DNA of 40,774 nt, taken from NCBI GenBank assembly GCA_902464595.1, contig CABQJX010000008.1, positions 1-40,774 on the forward strand, written 5' to 3'. This document shows positions 22,386 to 30,673 of this stretch, piece after piece; position 1 is the stretch's first letter; the number at the start of each line of letters is the position of its first letter. Source of the stretch: an uncultured Lachnoclostridium sp. (GTDB lineage Bacteria; Bacillota; Clostridia; Lachnospirales; Lachnospiraceae). The notes under the pieces were generated by a model, which ran no database searches, had not been told where the DNA came from, and worked only from the letters and a program-made list of their open reading frames with translations. The translations under genes and the position numbers were made by a program.

Positions 22386-23267
22386 ATGAGGAAAATAGCG
22401 GCATTGGATATTGGGGGAACCTCCATCAAATCTGGTATTTGGACAGGGGAATCCCTTTTGGAGCAGAGGGAGCAGGATACCAATGCAAAAAAAGGCGGCC
22501 CCTATGTGATGGAGCGGGCTAAGGAGATCCTTAGGGAATATGGAGATTTTGATGCGATCGGGGTCAGCACCGCAGGACAGGTGGATCCGCATAGGGGATG
22601 CATCCGGTATGCCAACGAAAATATTCCGGATTATACAGGGATGGAAGTGCAAAGAATCTTGGAACAGGAATTTGGGGTTCCTGTGGCGGTGGAAAATGAT
22701 GTCAACGCGGCGGCTGTAGGGGAAGCTATATTTGGAGCAGGAGCGGACAGCAGTGATTTTTTGTGTATCACCTACGGGACGGGAGTGGGCGGCGCGGTTG
22801 TGATCGGGCACAAGGTTTATGGCGGAAGCGCCTGCTCTGCCGGTGAATTTGGAGGGATCCTGGTGCATCCCGAAGACCGGATCCCTGGAAAGCCGTTTAG
22901 CGGCTGCTATGAAAAATATGCTTCGACTACGGCTTTGGTGGAAAGAGTAAGGGCTGTTGATCCGTCCTTAGATAACGGACGAAAGATTTTTGCACATCTG
23001 GAGGATCCGAAGATCCGCCGGGCAGTGGATCTGTGGATTGATGAGATTGTCTGGGGACTGGTGAGCGTGATCCATATTTTTAATCCGGAGAAGATTGTTT
23101 TGGGGGGCGGAGTGATGGCGCAGCCCTATATTTTGGAACAGGTGAGAAAGAAGACCGTTGCAGAAATCATGGACAGCTTCCGCAATGTGAGGCTGGAAAC
23201 AGCAAAGCTGGGAAATCAGGCCGGCCTTTTAGGGGCCGCCTATCAGGCTTTGCAGCGTTTGGAGTGA
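22386..23267 (+). CDS. nanK: ROK family N-acetylmannosamine kinase
   Basis: The 293-residue kinase phosphorylates ManNAc at C6 using ATP, as judged from its place right after nanE. The ROK motifs are the ATP-binding DIGGTSIKSG (8-17), the catalytic Asp105 in ENDVNAAA and GTGVGG at 131-136. The usual zinc motif CxCGxxGCxE is broken down to FSGCYEKYAS, keeping one cysteine (C174), so structural zinc is probably absent. Glucokinase or another ROK sugar kinase is the alternative. ATG 22386, behind GGCGGAGGCAGG, is chosen because the fold starts there, 13 bp after the nanE stop. Confidence 0.88.
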   Translation: MRKIAALDIGGTSIKSGIWTGESLLEQREQDTNAKKGGPYVMERAKEILREYGDFDAIGVSTAGQVDPHRGCIRYANENIPDYTGMEVQRILEQEFGVPVAVENDVNAAAVGEAIFGAGADSSDFLCITYGTGVGGAVVIGHKVYGGSACSAGEFGGILVHPEDRIPGKPFSGCYEKYASTTALVERVRAVDPSLDNGRKIFAHLEDPKIRRAVDLWIDEIVWGLVSVIHIFNPEKIVLGGGVMAQPYILEQVRKKTVAEIMDSFRNVRLETAKLGNQAGLLGAAYQALQRLE

Positions 23268-23301
23268 AAAACAGGACACAAGCAAAAAGACAGGAAGGGT
23301 T

Positions 23302-24162
23302 ATGGCGATGGATGGAGATTTTTTGACAAAAGTGAGGCTGGCTTACAATCAGTTTACAAAGGCAGAGAAAAAGGTGGCCTCCTATGTGCTGCAAAATCCC
23401 AGGGAAGTGCTGTTTATGTCCATCACAGATCTGGCAGAGGCGTGTGATGTGGGCGATACCAGCGTATTCCGGTTCTGTAAGACAATGGAGCTGAAGGGGT
23501 ATCAGGAGTTTAAAATGATGCTTTCCCTGGGACTTAGAGGAGGGGATAATCAGGAGGGGGAGTTTACAGGCGAAATCAGCCTGAAGGATACCTTTGCAGA
23601 GCTGGCGAAAAAAGTGCTTAACACCAATATAAATGCACTCACAGAAACATATTCCCTTTTGGACGAGGAAGTCTTTTCAAAGGTTATCGACGCAGTCCAT
23701 GAGGCCAAAAGAGTGTATTTTTTTGGAGTGGGAGCCAGTCTTCTCACTGCATTAAAGGCTACGAACAAATTTATGAGGATTGAGCCGAAGGTGTATTGTA
23801 TACAGGACAGCCATATGCAGTCTATGGCAGCTTCCATGCTAGGGCCGGAGGATGTGGCAGTGCTCATTTCTTATTCAGGGGCGACGAAGGATACTATTCA
23901 TTTAGCGGAGCTGGCCAAAAAAGCAGGGGCCACCACGGTCTGCATCACCCGTTTTATCAAATCGCCCCTCACTTCTTATGCGGATCTTACGCTTCTTTGC
24001 GGGGCAAATGAGGGGCCCCTTCAGGGAGGCTCCACCTCGGCGGAGATCAGCCAGCTGTTTTTGATCGATATGATGTACAGTGAATATTACCGTAGATATT
24101 TTGACGTGTGCAGCAAGAATAATGAAAAGACCTCCGGGTCAGTAATAGAAAAGCTTTATTGA
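23302..24162 (+). CDS. MurR/RpiR family transcriptional regulator
   Basis: The 286-residue regulator has an N-terminal RpiR helix-turn-helix domain (about 1-78, with KAEKKVASYVLQNP and SVFRFCKTMELKGYQEFK) and a C-terminal SIS domain (about 105-250) that binds phosphosugars, with FFGVGASLLTALKATNKF and ISYSGATKDTI. In sialic acid loci this family acts as NanR, usually responding to ManNAc-6-phosphate or a similar sugar phosphate. It lies 34 bp behind nanK and just upstream of the transporter operon. The 24-bp palindrome at the nanE promoter is a good candidate target. Confidence 0.92.
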   Translation: MAMDGDFLTKVRLAYNQFTKAEKKVASYVLQNPREVLFMSITDLAEACDVGDTSVFRFCKTMELKGYQEFKMMLSLGLRGGDNQEGEFTGEISLKDTFAELAKKVLNTNINALTETYSLLDEEVFSKVIDAVHEAKRVYFFGVGASLLTALKATNKFMRIEPKVYCIQDSHMQSMAASMLGPEDVAVLISYSGATKDTIHLAELAKKAGATTVCITRFIKSPLTSYADLTLLCGANEGPLQGGSTSAEISQLFLIDMMYSEYYRRYFDVCSKNNEKTSGSVIEKLY

Positions 24163-24174
24163 TGGTTTCGGCAT

Positions 24175-24247
24175 TACTGCCCAGCCCGTTTCCTTGTTGA
24201 TTGGAACGTTACAGACAAGAAGGAGTGGGGCGGGGCAGTATTTTTTT
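24175..24247 (+). terminator. Terminator after rpiR
   Basis: TACTGCCC (24175-24182) pairs with GGGCAGTA (24233-24240), with further GC pairs inside, followed by seven T's. The loop is long (about 50 nt), so the efficiency is uncertain. Confidence 0.65.
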
Positions 24248-24339
24248 GTGGTTTTTTAAAAAACCTGATCCGCTTTTTGCAAAGATATTCTAAAAAAGGC
24301 CGACAAAAATAAAAAAGAAAAAACTTTTTTTAAACAAGA

Positions 24340-24368
24340 TTGACAAAATAAAATTTTCGTAATATAAT
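24340..24368 (+). promoter_or_regulatory. Perfect consensus sigma-A promoter of the sugar ABC operon
   Basis: TTGACA (24340-24345), 17 bp spacer, TATAAT (24363-24368). This is the exact consensus, about 95 bp ahead of the binding-protein gene, and it is preceded by A-rich DNA like an UP element. Confidence 0.85.
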
Positions 24369-24463
24369 GGCGGTAACAACAGGGGAGAGACATAGTTTAC
24401 AAAAAAAGTAAAATATTTATATTTTTTTTGTGAAAACATGACATGGAGAAGGAGGATAAAGGA

Positions 24464-25822
24464 ATGAAAAAAGTAATGGCATTGGGACTGGCAGCGGCGC
24501 TGACCGCAACTGCTCTGGCTGGCTGCGGAGGCGGACAGGAGAAAACGGGAGGATCTTCCGAAGCTCCGGCAGCTTCTGAGGAGGCAAAGGGTGCAGGAGA
24601 GGAAAAGGCGGACGCAAAGGCAGAAGAAAAGACAGACACAGCTGGGGGAGCTGTGGAGCTGGTATGGTGGGCGTTCCCAACCTTTGGCGTTGACACAGGG
24701 TATGAGCAGGAGCTGGCTGACGCCTTCCATGAGGCAAACCCGGATATTACTGTAAAGGTAGAGTATATTGATTTCACCTCCGGCCCGGATAAGCTGACAG
24801 CAGCTCTTACCTCCGGCACAGCTCCGGATATTTTATTTGACGCTCCAGGCCGTATCATTGAGTTTGGAAATGCCGGTTATCTGGCTCCGCTGGATGATAT
24901 GTTTGAAGGTCTGAAATCAGATCTGACCAGCGAAGCTCTGGTAGATACCTGTGTGGGTGCAGATGGAAAGGCTTATATGTATCCCATCTCCTCCTCCCCA
25001 TTCTATATGGGCCTGAACAAGGAGGCGCTGGAGAAAGCGGATGCGCTCCAGTATGTGAATCTGGAAGGCGACCGTACCTGGACAACCGATAATTTTGTAA
25101 AGATGTGTGAGGCTCTCCGCGATGCAGCTCCAACTCAGGTTCCGGCTATCGTGTACTGCGGCGGCCAGGGCGGCGACCAGGGAACGAGAGCTCTTGTAAA
25201 CAACTTATACAGTTCTTCCATTGTAGGAGAGGACGGCAAGTGGAATGTAGATGAGAATGGTGTAAAGGCCTTGAACCTTTTAAAGAGCATGTATGACAGC
25301 AAGGCGCTGGATGCCGGATTTGATATGGCGGCAGCAGATGAGCTGCAGAAATTCCAGCAGGAAACATGTGCTATGACCTTCTGCTTTGGTACTTCAAACG
25401 AGGTTACTTATGCTTCTGAGGACTTTACCCAGATTGCAGTTCCTTTCCCATCTGAGGACGGAACTCCTTCCCTGGAATATCTGGTAAATGGTTTCTGCGT
25501 ATTTGACAACAAGGATGAGGCCCGGATTGAGGCTGCTAAGAAGTTTGTTGCATTTGTATGCGACGACGCAGAATGGGGTCCAAAGAGTGTTGTCAAGACC
25601 AATGCGTTCCCGGTCCGCAAATCCTTTGGCGAGCTGTATGAGGGCGACGAGCACATGAAGCTGTTAGCTTCCTGGAGCCAGTACTATGGCCCATACTACA
25701 ACACAAAGGCGGGATTTGCAGCAATGCGTCCACTGTGGTTCAATATGCTTCAGCAGGTATTTAACGGCACAGATGTACAGGAGGCAGCTGATACATTTAA
25801 TTCCTCTGCCAATGCATCATAA
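24464..25822 (+). CDS. Sugar ABC transporter substrate-binding lipoprotein
   Basis: The 452-residue protein is a family 1 extracellular solute-binding protein (CUT1 type). A signal peptide with lipobox LAGC (Cys about 20) anchors it to the outside of the membrane. It is followed by an acidic Ala/Glu/Lys linker (to about 62) and then the binding lobe with LVWWAFPTFG and ALTSGTAPDILFDAPG. ATG 24464 is chosen because GGAGGATAAAGG stands before it; an in-frame ATG 21 bases upstream would put charged residues ahead of the signal. The two permeases downstream complete a CUT1 importer. The nan locus upstream suggests sialic acid or a derivative as cargo; this is inference. Confidence 0.92.
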   Translation: MKKVMALGLAAALTATALAGCGGGQEKTGGSSEAPAASEEAKGAGEEKADAKAEEKTDTAGGAVELVWWAFPTFGVDTGYEQELADAFHEANPDITVKVEYIDFTSGPDKLTAALTSGTAPDILFDAPGRIIEFGNAGYLAPLDDMFEGLKSDLTSEALVDTCVGADGKAYMYPISSSPFYMGLNKEALEKADALQYVNLEGDRTWTTDNFVKMCEALRDAAPTQVPAIVYCGGQGGDQGTRALVNNLYSSSIVGEDGKWNVDENGVKALNLLKSMYDSKALDAGFDMAAADELQKFQQETCAMTFCFGTSNEVTYASEDFTQIAVPFPSEDGTPSLEYLVNGFCVFDNKDEARIEAAKKFVAFVCDDAEWGPKSVVKTNAFPVRKSFGELYEGDEHMKLLASWSQYYGPYYNTKAGFAAMRPLWFNMLQQVFNGTDVQEAADTFNSSANAS

Positions 25823-25840
25823 ATGAGCTTTGTTTTGCTG

Positions 25841-25879
25841 CTCCCTCTCTCTGCAGATGCGGGGAGAGGGAGTTCTTTT
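25841..25879 (+). terminator. Attenuating terminator between binding protein and permeases
   Basis: CTCCCTCTC (25841-25849) pairs with GAGAGGGAG (25864-25872), then TTCTTTT. A hairpin here fits the usual excess of binding protein over permease. Confidence 0.75.
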
Positions 25880-25954
25880 ATGAGAAGAAACAGATAGCAT
25901 GAAACTCAGATAAAATAAAAATAGATAAGATAAAATTGGAAGAAGGGGAAAGTT

Positions 25955-26875
25955 ATGGCAAGTGGAAAGAGGCAAAATGCAACGGCACGCAGCAGGGTGC
26001 TTCAGCGCAGGGAAACGATGGTTTCCTATCTGTTCCTGCTTCCGGCGCTGATTTTTTTTGTGGGCTTTGTGATCACTCCCATGGCAATGGGCGTCATCAC
26101 CAGCTTTACAGACGCCAGCTTTATGAATCCAAATGGGAAGTTTGTTGGATTAAAAAATTATACACGGCTGTTTCAGGATAAGATCTTTCTGAAATCTGCT
26201 GTTAATACGCTGATCATCGTGGCAGTGTCGGTTCCGGCTGTCACAGCCTTTTCCCTGTGGGTAGGAAACAGTATTTATAAAATGCATTCCGGGATCCGTT
26301 CCTTTTACCGCTGTGTATTTTATCTGCCGGTTGTAACCGGTTCTGTGGCGGTAACCGTTGTGTGGAAATGGATGTTTGATAAATATGATGGTCTTCTCAA
26401 CTATATCATTAAGGGGTTCGGAGGCCAGCCCCTTCCCTGGACGTCCGGGGAATCTATGGCTTTGTGGTGTATTATACTGATCCTGTTTACCACCTCCATC
26501 GGCCAGCCGATCGTGCTGTATGTGGCTGCTCTGGGAAATGTGGATTCCTCTTTGGAGGAGGCTGCCCAGGTAGATGGGGCCAATGCATTCCAGGTATTCT
26601 GGAGGATCAAATGGCCGTCTATTATGCCTACCACTCTGTATGTGGCTGTCATTACTACCATCAACAGCTTCCAGTGCTTCGCGCTGATCCAGCTTTTGAC
26701 CTCAGGCGGGCCCAATTACAGCACCAGTACGGTTATGTACCTGCTGTATGATATTGCATTTAAGACAACCAAGGAATTTGGCTATGCGGACGCTATGGGC
26801 GTTGTGTTGGCCATTGTGATCGCGCTGTTCAGTGCTTTGCAGTTCAAAGTTATGGACGGCGGGACAACCGAGTAG
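25955..26875 (+). CDS. Sugar ABC transporter permease (MalF-like)
   Basis: This 306-residue permease has six membrane segments and the cytoplasmic EAA loop LEEAAQVDGANAFQVFWRIK that contacts the ATPase. FYRCVFYLPVVTGSVAVTVVWKWM is a common CUT1 block. The start ATG 25955 follows GAAGAAGGGG. It forms a pair with the next permease, 12 bp away. No ATPase gene is near, so a shared MsmK/UgpC-type ATPase must be encoded elsewhere. Confidence 0.93.
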   Translation: MASGKRQNATARSRVLQRRETMVSYLFLLPALIFFVGFVITPMAMGVITSFTDASFMNPNGKFVGLKNYTRLFQDKIFLKSAVNTLIIVAVSVPAVTAFSLWVGNSIYKMHSGIRSFYRCVFYLPVVTGSVAVTVVWKWMFDKYDGLLNYIIKGFGGQPLPWTSGESMALWCIILILFTTSIGQPIVLYVAALGNVDSSLEEAAQVDGANAFQVFWRIKWPSIMPTTLYVAVITTINSFQCFALIQLLTSGGPNYSTSTVMYLLYDIAFKTTKEFGYADAMGVVLAIVIALFSALQFKVMDGGTTE

Positions 26876-26887
26876 GAGGTGAAAAAT

Positions 26888-27772
26888 ATGACAACAAAGA
26901 AGACGTCCAGATCCTGGTATATGATCCTGACTGCTGCGATCCTTGCAGCGTTGGCAGTATTTTTCATTTTCCCTCTTTATTGGATTGTGACCGGCTCCAT
27001 CAAACCAAAGAGCGATATTATCATCAAGTCCGGTGAGATGGTAAAGTGGATCCCCACAACTGTTACACTGGATAACTATGCACGCCTGTTTAAGAGCGGC
27101 ACAAAGCTTTTTGGAATCGGGATGCCCCTGGCGGTCCGCTGGCTGTTTAACAGTGTGTTCATTTCTATTATGGCTATGATCCTGACCTGCATCACATCTT
27201 CCCTGGCTGGATATGCCCTTGCGAAGAAGCGCTTTTTTGGAAAGACAGTAATCTTCGGGCTGTTTGTCTGTGCGATGGCTCTGCCAAAGCAGGTAATTCT
27301 GATCCCGTTAATGGAAGAAATGTCGGATCTGGGACTATTAAAATCGGTGTGGGGTTCCATGTTCGCTGTGGTGTTTCCAGTCGTAGGCTGGCCCTTTGGC
27401 GTATTTATGATGAAGCAGTTTTCGGAAAATATTCCCAGCTCCCTGTTGGAAGCGGCCCGCATTGACGGGGCCGGGGAGCTGACCACCTTCTTAAATGTGG
27501 CTTTCCCGATCATCCGGCCAGGTTTCGGAGCTTTGGCGATCTTTACCTTTATCAACTCATGGAATGAATATCCCCTTCAGCTGGTTATGCTGACTCAGAG
27601 CGAGGCGAAGACGATTTCTCTTGGTATTGCCAGTAAGCTGAGTGAGATGTCCAACGATTACGGATTGATCATGGCAGGCGCTGCCCTTGCCTCCGTACCT
27701 ATTATCCTGGTATTCCTGAAATTCCAGAAATACTTTACCCAGGGAATCACCATGGGTGCAGTGAAAGGATAG
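26888..27772 (+). CDS. Sugar ABC transporter permease (MalG-like)
   Basis: The 294-residue partner permease has six membrane segments, the CUT1 opening FFIFPLYWIVTGSIKPKSDI, and the EAA loop LLEAARIDGAGELTTFLNVA. I start it at ATG 26888, eight bases after AGGAGG; a GTG at 26879 overlaps that ribosome site and is unlikely. It is the last gene of the operon and is followed by a strong terminator. Confidence 0.93.
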   Translation: MTTKKTSRSWYMILTAAILAALAVFFIFPLYWIVTGSIKPKSDIIIKSGEMVKWIPTTVTLDNYARLFKSGTKLFGIGMPLAVRWLFNSVFISIMAMILTCITSSLAGYALAKKRFFGKTVIFGLFVCAMALPKQVILIPLMEEMSDLGLLKSVWGSMFAVVFPVVGWPFGVFMMKQFSENIPSSLLEAARIDGAGELTTFLNVAFPIIRPGFGALAIFTFINSWNEYPLQLVMLTQSEAKTISLGIASKLSEMSNDYGLIMAGAALASVPIILVFLKFQKYFTQGITMGAVKG

Positions 27773-27775
27773 AAA

Positions 27776-27822
27776 TAAAAATACGTACTGCCAGAGAAGA
27801 TACGTGGCAGTACGTATTTTTT
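27776..27822. terminator. Bidirectional rho-independent terminator
   Basis: ATACGTACTGCCA (27781-27793) pairs perfectly with TGGCAGTACGTAT (27805-27817). An A-run lies before it and six T's after it, so it can end both the sugar ABC operon and the converging DUF1847 gene. Confidence 0.9.
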
Positions 27823-27871
27823 GCTTATCGGAACCCCAAACTTTTACTGAAAAAGGTGGGAACACAAGGGG

Positions 27872-28489
27872 TTACAGTTTATTTTTGAAATACCCTTCTG
27901 CGCAGTAAATAGCGCCGCAGGGATTGTGGGCGAGGACGCGGTCCTTTGCAACAAGGGTGGTTACCAGGGCCTCAGAATGCTTGTAGAACAGGGAATCATG
28001 GCCTACACAGAGTCCAAGGGCAATATTAAATTCTGTGTTCTGCCCATTTAAGAGCATAGCCTGTCCGATCGGATTGCACATGGCTTCAAAGGCATCGGGG
28101 TTGAGTTTGTTTTCCTTTGGAATCCCGGCCTCCTCTTTGGAGAATCCGCCGGTTTTGCAGATGACAGATACGACCTCAAATCCATGTTTGCGGAGGATCC
28201 CGGCCACAACCTTGGCCTCCTTTTTAAGGCCTTTACAGAATGCCAGCCCGATGCGCTTGTAGCCCATGGATTTGCAAAATTCCACGGTTTCTCTTAAGCG
28301 GGGCCATTGGCCATAGCCTGCTGCCTCAATAGAAGAACATGCCACATAAAATTCGGAGTATTGGGGGGAATGGTATTCCTTCAGGCATTCCTCCAATTTC
28401 TCCTGTCTCTGCATGGGACAGTTGGACGGCATATGTTCCCGATTTCCTGAATCACATGCCAGCACGGTGCAGTCAGCACAAGTGTACAT
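27872..28489 (-). CDS. DUF1847 domain protein
   Basis: The 205-residue protein matches DUF1847, a cysteine-rich family of unknown function in anaerobes. The N-terminus MYTCADCTVLAC with a later NCPM would supply four cysteines for a metal or iron-sulfur site, and GLCVGHDSLF and LAHNPCGAIYC carry more near the end. The middle RIGLAFCKGLKKEAKVVAGIL looks like a Rossmann-type strand and helix. AAAGGAG stands seven bases before the start on the minus strand. It is a lone gene with no clear partner. Confidence 0.88.
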   Translation of the reverse strand: MYTCADCTVLACDSGNREHMPSNCPMQRQEKLEECLKEYHSPQYSEFYVACSSIEAAGYGQWPRLRETVEFCKSMGYKRIGLAFCKGLKKEAKVVAGILRKHGFEVVSVICKTGGFSKEEAGIPKENKLNPDAFEAMCNPIGQAMLLNGQNTEFNIALGLCVGHDSLFYKHSEALVTTLVAKDRVLAHNPCGAIYCAEGYFKNKL

Positions 28490-28520
28490 AAAAAATCTCC
28501 TTTCTCATTTTCGGATTGTA

Positions 28521-28712
28521 TTAAGCCTGAGCTTCCTTATTTTTTGATAAACCCAAGATAGGAAGGTGAGCGGATGCGAATGAATTGTCTGAGCCCTTTA
28601 TTTTCTCCAGACGGGCCTCCCCGAGAATAAAGACAGTAGCCCCGCCGATAACAATGGTTTTTTGCACGTCTACAAAAATATGGCCGTTAAATTCCTGATC
28701 CTCTATTTCCTT
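28521..28712 (-). pseudogene. Possible gene remnant, minus strand
   Basis: A 64-codon frame runs from a stop at 28713-28715 to TAA at 28521. Its translation looks like natural protein (HIFVDVQKTIVIGG, then FILGEARLEKIKG), with normal composition. There is no ATG; the only plausible start is GTG 28667, without a good ribosome site, giving 48 residues. I do not recognise the family. It may be the end of a decayed gene, or chance. Confidence 0.3.
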
Positions 28713-28732
28713 CTATTTTATAGCAGACAGGG

Positions 28733-28785
28733 AAAAAATTCCAGAGAAAATTCAAAGAAAAATTTCAGAAAAATCCCAGAAAAAA
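28733..28785 (+). other. Phased A-tracts (curved DNA) upstream of a promoter
   Basis: Runs of four to six A's start at 28747, 28758, 28769 and 28780, exactly 11 bp apart, within an imperfect 11-12 bp tandem repeat of the form TTCCAGAGAAAA. A further A-run starts at 28733. In-phase A-tracts bend DNA. The last one ends 18 bp before the -35 box of the peptide transporter promoter. Confidence 0.65.
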
Positions 28786-28803
28786 CAGGAAGAATGGAGC
28801 CTA

Positions 28804-28832
28804 TTGACATTTTATGGCTGGAATGATATAAA
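28804..28832 (+). promoter_or_regulatory. Promoter of the peptide-type ABC operon
   Basis: TTGACA (28804-28809) and TATAAA (28827-28832) are separated by 17 bp, about 120 bp ahead of the binding-protein gene. Confidence 0.8.
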
Positions 28833-28953
28833 TAAAACCATACTAACTTGCTATGAATAGTAAAATTGTTATTATGCGCTCGAAAAGGCGGAGATGGAAA
28901 GCTCTGGCATAAGCGGGCGGATTTTGTGTGCAGTGAAATATCAGGAGGATTAG

Positions 28954-30606
28954 ATGAAAAAGAAGATGAATTTGGCAAAGCGCTGCCTGTCTGCTGTTTT
29001 GGCAGGCTTTATAGCCCTGTCTTTGACGGCCTGCCAGAAGGGCGGGGACACATCCCGGAGTGGGAAAGAGATGGGAGTAAAGGGAACCGGGGATCCGAAT
29101 ATTGTAAATATAGGTGTCACAAGCACGTTAAATACACTAAACCCTCTTTTGATGGATGGGGTTGAAATGAATAAATATGCAACAGGGCTTATGTTCCTGC
29201 CTTTGGTGGAGTTGAGCAGCGACCTGGAATTTGAGGGGATGCTGGCAGATTCCATCACAGCGGAGGATCAGAGGAATTTCCTGGTGCATATTGATGAACA
29301 GGCCGTGTGGTCAGATGGGACGCCGGTGACAGCGGATGATGTGGTGTATACAGCCCTTCGCATCTGCAGCCCTGTGATTGCAAATCCAGCCATGATGTAT
29401 TACGTATTTGAAGGAGTAGGGGAGGACGGTTTTGTAGAGGAAGGGGCAGACCATGTGGAAGGAATCGTCAAGGTGGATGAAAAAACGGTTCGTTTTACAA
29501 CAAAGGAACCCATGTCCCTGGTTACCTTCCAGAACTCTTACGCCCGTTATCTTATGCCCCTTCCTAAACACATGATCGAAGGGATTGATGAGAAGGAGCT
29601 GATGTCGGATCCATGGTTTTCTAAACCAGATGTAGTGAGCGGGCCTTATAAGCTTACTGATTTTGACCGGGATCATTATGTGTCCTACGAGGCCAATGAG
29701 GCCTACTGGAAGGGAGCGCCCAAGATCCCTAAGCTGAATCTGAAGATTGTGGACGGAAGCCAGCTCTATGCCGGTATTCAGTCAGGGGAGATCGATGTGA
29801 CCCAGAATACCATGAGCGCGATCCCCTTTGAAGATTATGAGAGTGTGGCGGCCTTAGAACAGGTGGAGATCTCTTACGGGGATCCCATCACGAACCAGTC
29901 CGTATTTATTAATACAAAGTCCATTTCCGACCCAAAGGTACGGAAGGCTATGCTGCTGGCCATTGACCGGAACCAGCTGTTGGATCAGCTTTTAAAGGGG
30001 AACGGTGAGGTGGTGGATGGTTTTGTGTCTTCCGCCAGTCCCTATTTTGATGGGACATTGACCCCGCTGCCTTATGATCCGGAGAAGGCCAAGCTCCTTT
30101 TGGAGGAAAGCGGATGGGATAAAAATCAGGAGATCCGTTTTCTGGTGGATTCCGGGGACAGCGCTTTTGTCAACGGGGCGGCGGTGATCGCAGCCCAGTG
30201 GCAGGCTGTAGGGATCAAGGCTCAGATCCGTACCATGGATGTGAATACTCTGATGAGTTCTGCTTCCCAGGGAGATTTTGACGTTTTGGCAGTCCAGTAT
30301 ACCTATCCGCCTATCGATCCCTACGCTGATATTGCCTGGCTTCTGGGAGGAGAGGGAAGCTGGACCGGATATACCAGCCCTCAGGTGGAGGAGGCGCTGT
30401 CAAAAATTTCCCTGACCAGTAAACCAGAGGAACTGAGAGAGCTTTACAGGATCGTGGATCAGAGCATGCAGGAGGACGTCCCTATGTTTTCCGCCTATGT
30501 GGTTAAAACCATGGCGGCTGTGAATAAACGTCTTACAGGGGCAAAGCCCAGTGTGTACGGCTTTTTCAATCATGTGGAGGATTGGGAACTGAAACAGGCA
30601 GAATAA
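28954..30606 (+). CDS. Peptide-type ABC transporter substrate-binding lipoprotein
   Basis: This 550-residue family 5 solute-binding protein (OppA/DppA type) has a signal peptide with lipobox LTAC near residue 27. It shows the early block VNIGVTSTLNTLNPLL, VWSDGTPVTADDVVYT (about 117-132) and DPKVRKAMLLAIDRNQLL, and its length is standard. It should capture a peptide or similar solute outside the membrane and hand it to the permeases downstream. CAGGAGG stands before the start. Nickel or other family 5 cargo cannot be excluded. Confidence 0.93.
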   Translation: MKKKMNLAKRCLSAVLAGFIALSLTACQKGGDTSRSGKEMGVKGTGDPNIVNIGVTSTLNTLNPLLMDGVEMNKYATGLMFLPLVELSSDLEFEGMLADSITAEDQRNFLVHIDEQAVWSDGTPVTADDVVYTALRICSPVIANPAMMYYVFEGVGEDGFVEEGADHVEGIVKVDEKTVRFTTKEPMSLVTFQNSYARYLMPLPKHMIEGIDEKELMSDPWFSKPDVVSGPYKLTDFDRDHYVSYEANEAYWKGAPKIPKLNLKIVDGSQLYAGIQSGEIDVTQNTMSAIPFEDYESVAALEQVEISYGDPITNQSVFINTKSISDPKVRKAMLLAIDRNQLLDQLLKGNGEVVDGFVSSASPYFDGTLTPLPYDPEKAKLLLEESGWDKNQEIRFLVDSGDSAFVNGAAVIAAQWQAVGIKAQIRTMDVNTLMSSASQGDFDVLAVQYTYPPIDPYADIAWLLGGEGSWTGYTSPQVEEALSKISLTSKPEELRELYRIVDQSMQEDVPMFSAYVVKTMAAVNKRLTGAKPSVYGFFNHVEDWELKQAE

Positions 30607-30673
30607 ATAGGAAGACAGTGGGCAGGGCCAGTGGGCTAAAAAGGGCTGAGAGGCCATGGAAATGAGGAAATAT

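Larger units (their letters stand above)
24163..24463 (+). other. Gap between rpiR and the sugar binding protein gene
   Basis: About 300 bp without a gene. It holds a terminator, the perfect palindrome GGTTTTTTAAAAAACC (24250-24265), a stretch of A-tracts at 24304-24324 and a consensus promoter. The A-tracts end about 16 bp before the -35 box. Confidence 0.7.
28490..28953. other. Gene-poor gap with gene remnant and curved DNA
   Basis: These 464 bp hold no complete gene that I can support. They contain an open minus-strand frame without a good start (28521-28712), a set of phased A-tracts and the promoter of the peptide ABC operon. Confidence 0.65.

Noticed and set aside
24290..24858. Overlapping minus-strand frames opposite the sugar-binding protein
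   Set aside because: These are shadows of the Ala/Glu-rich linker and signal peptide on the other strand, with no ribosome site or family motif.
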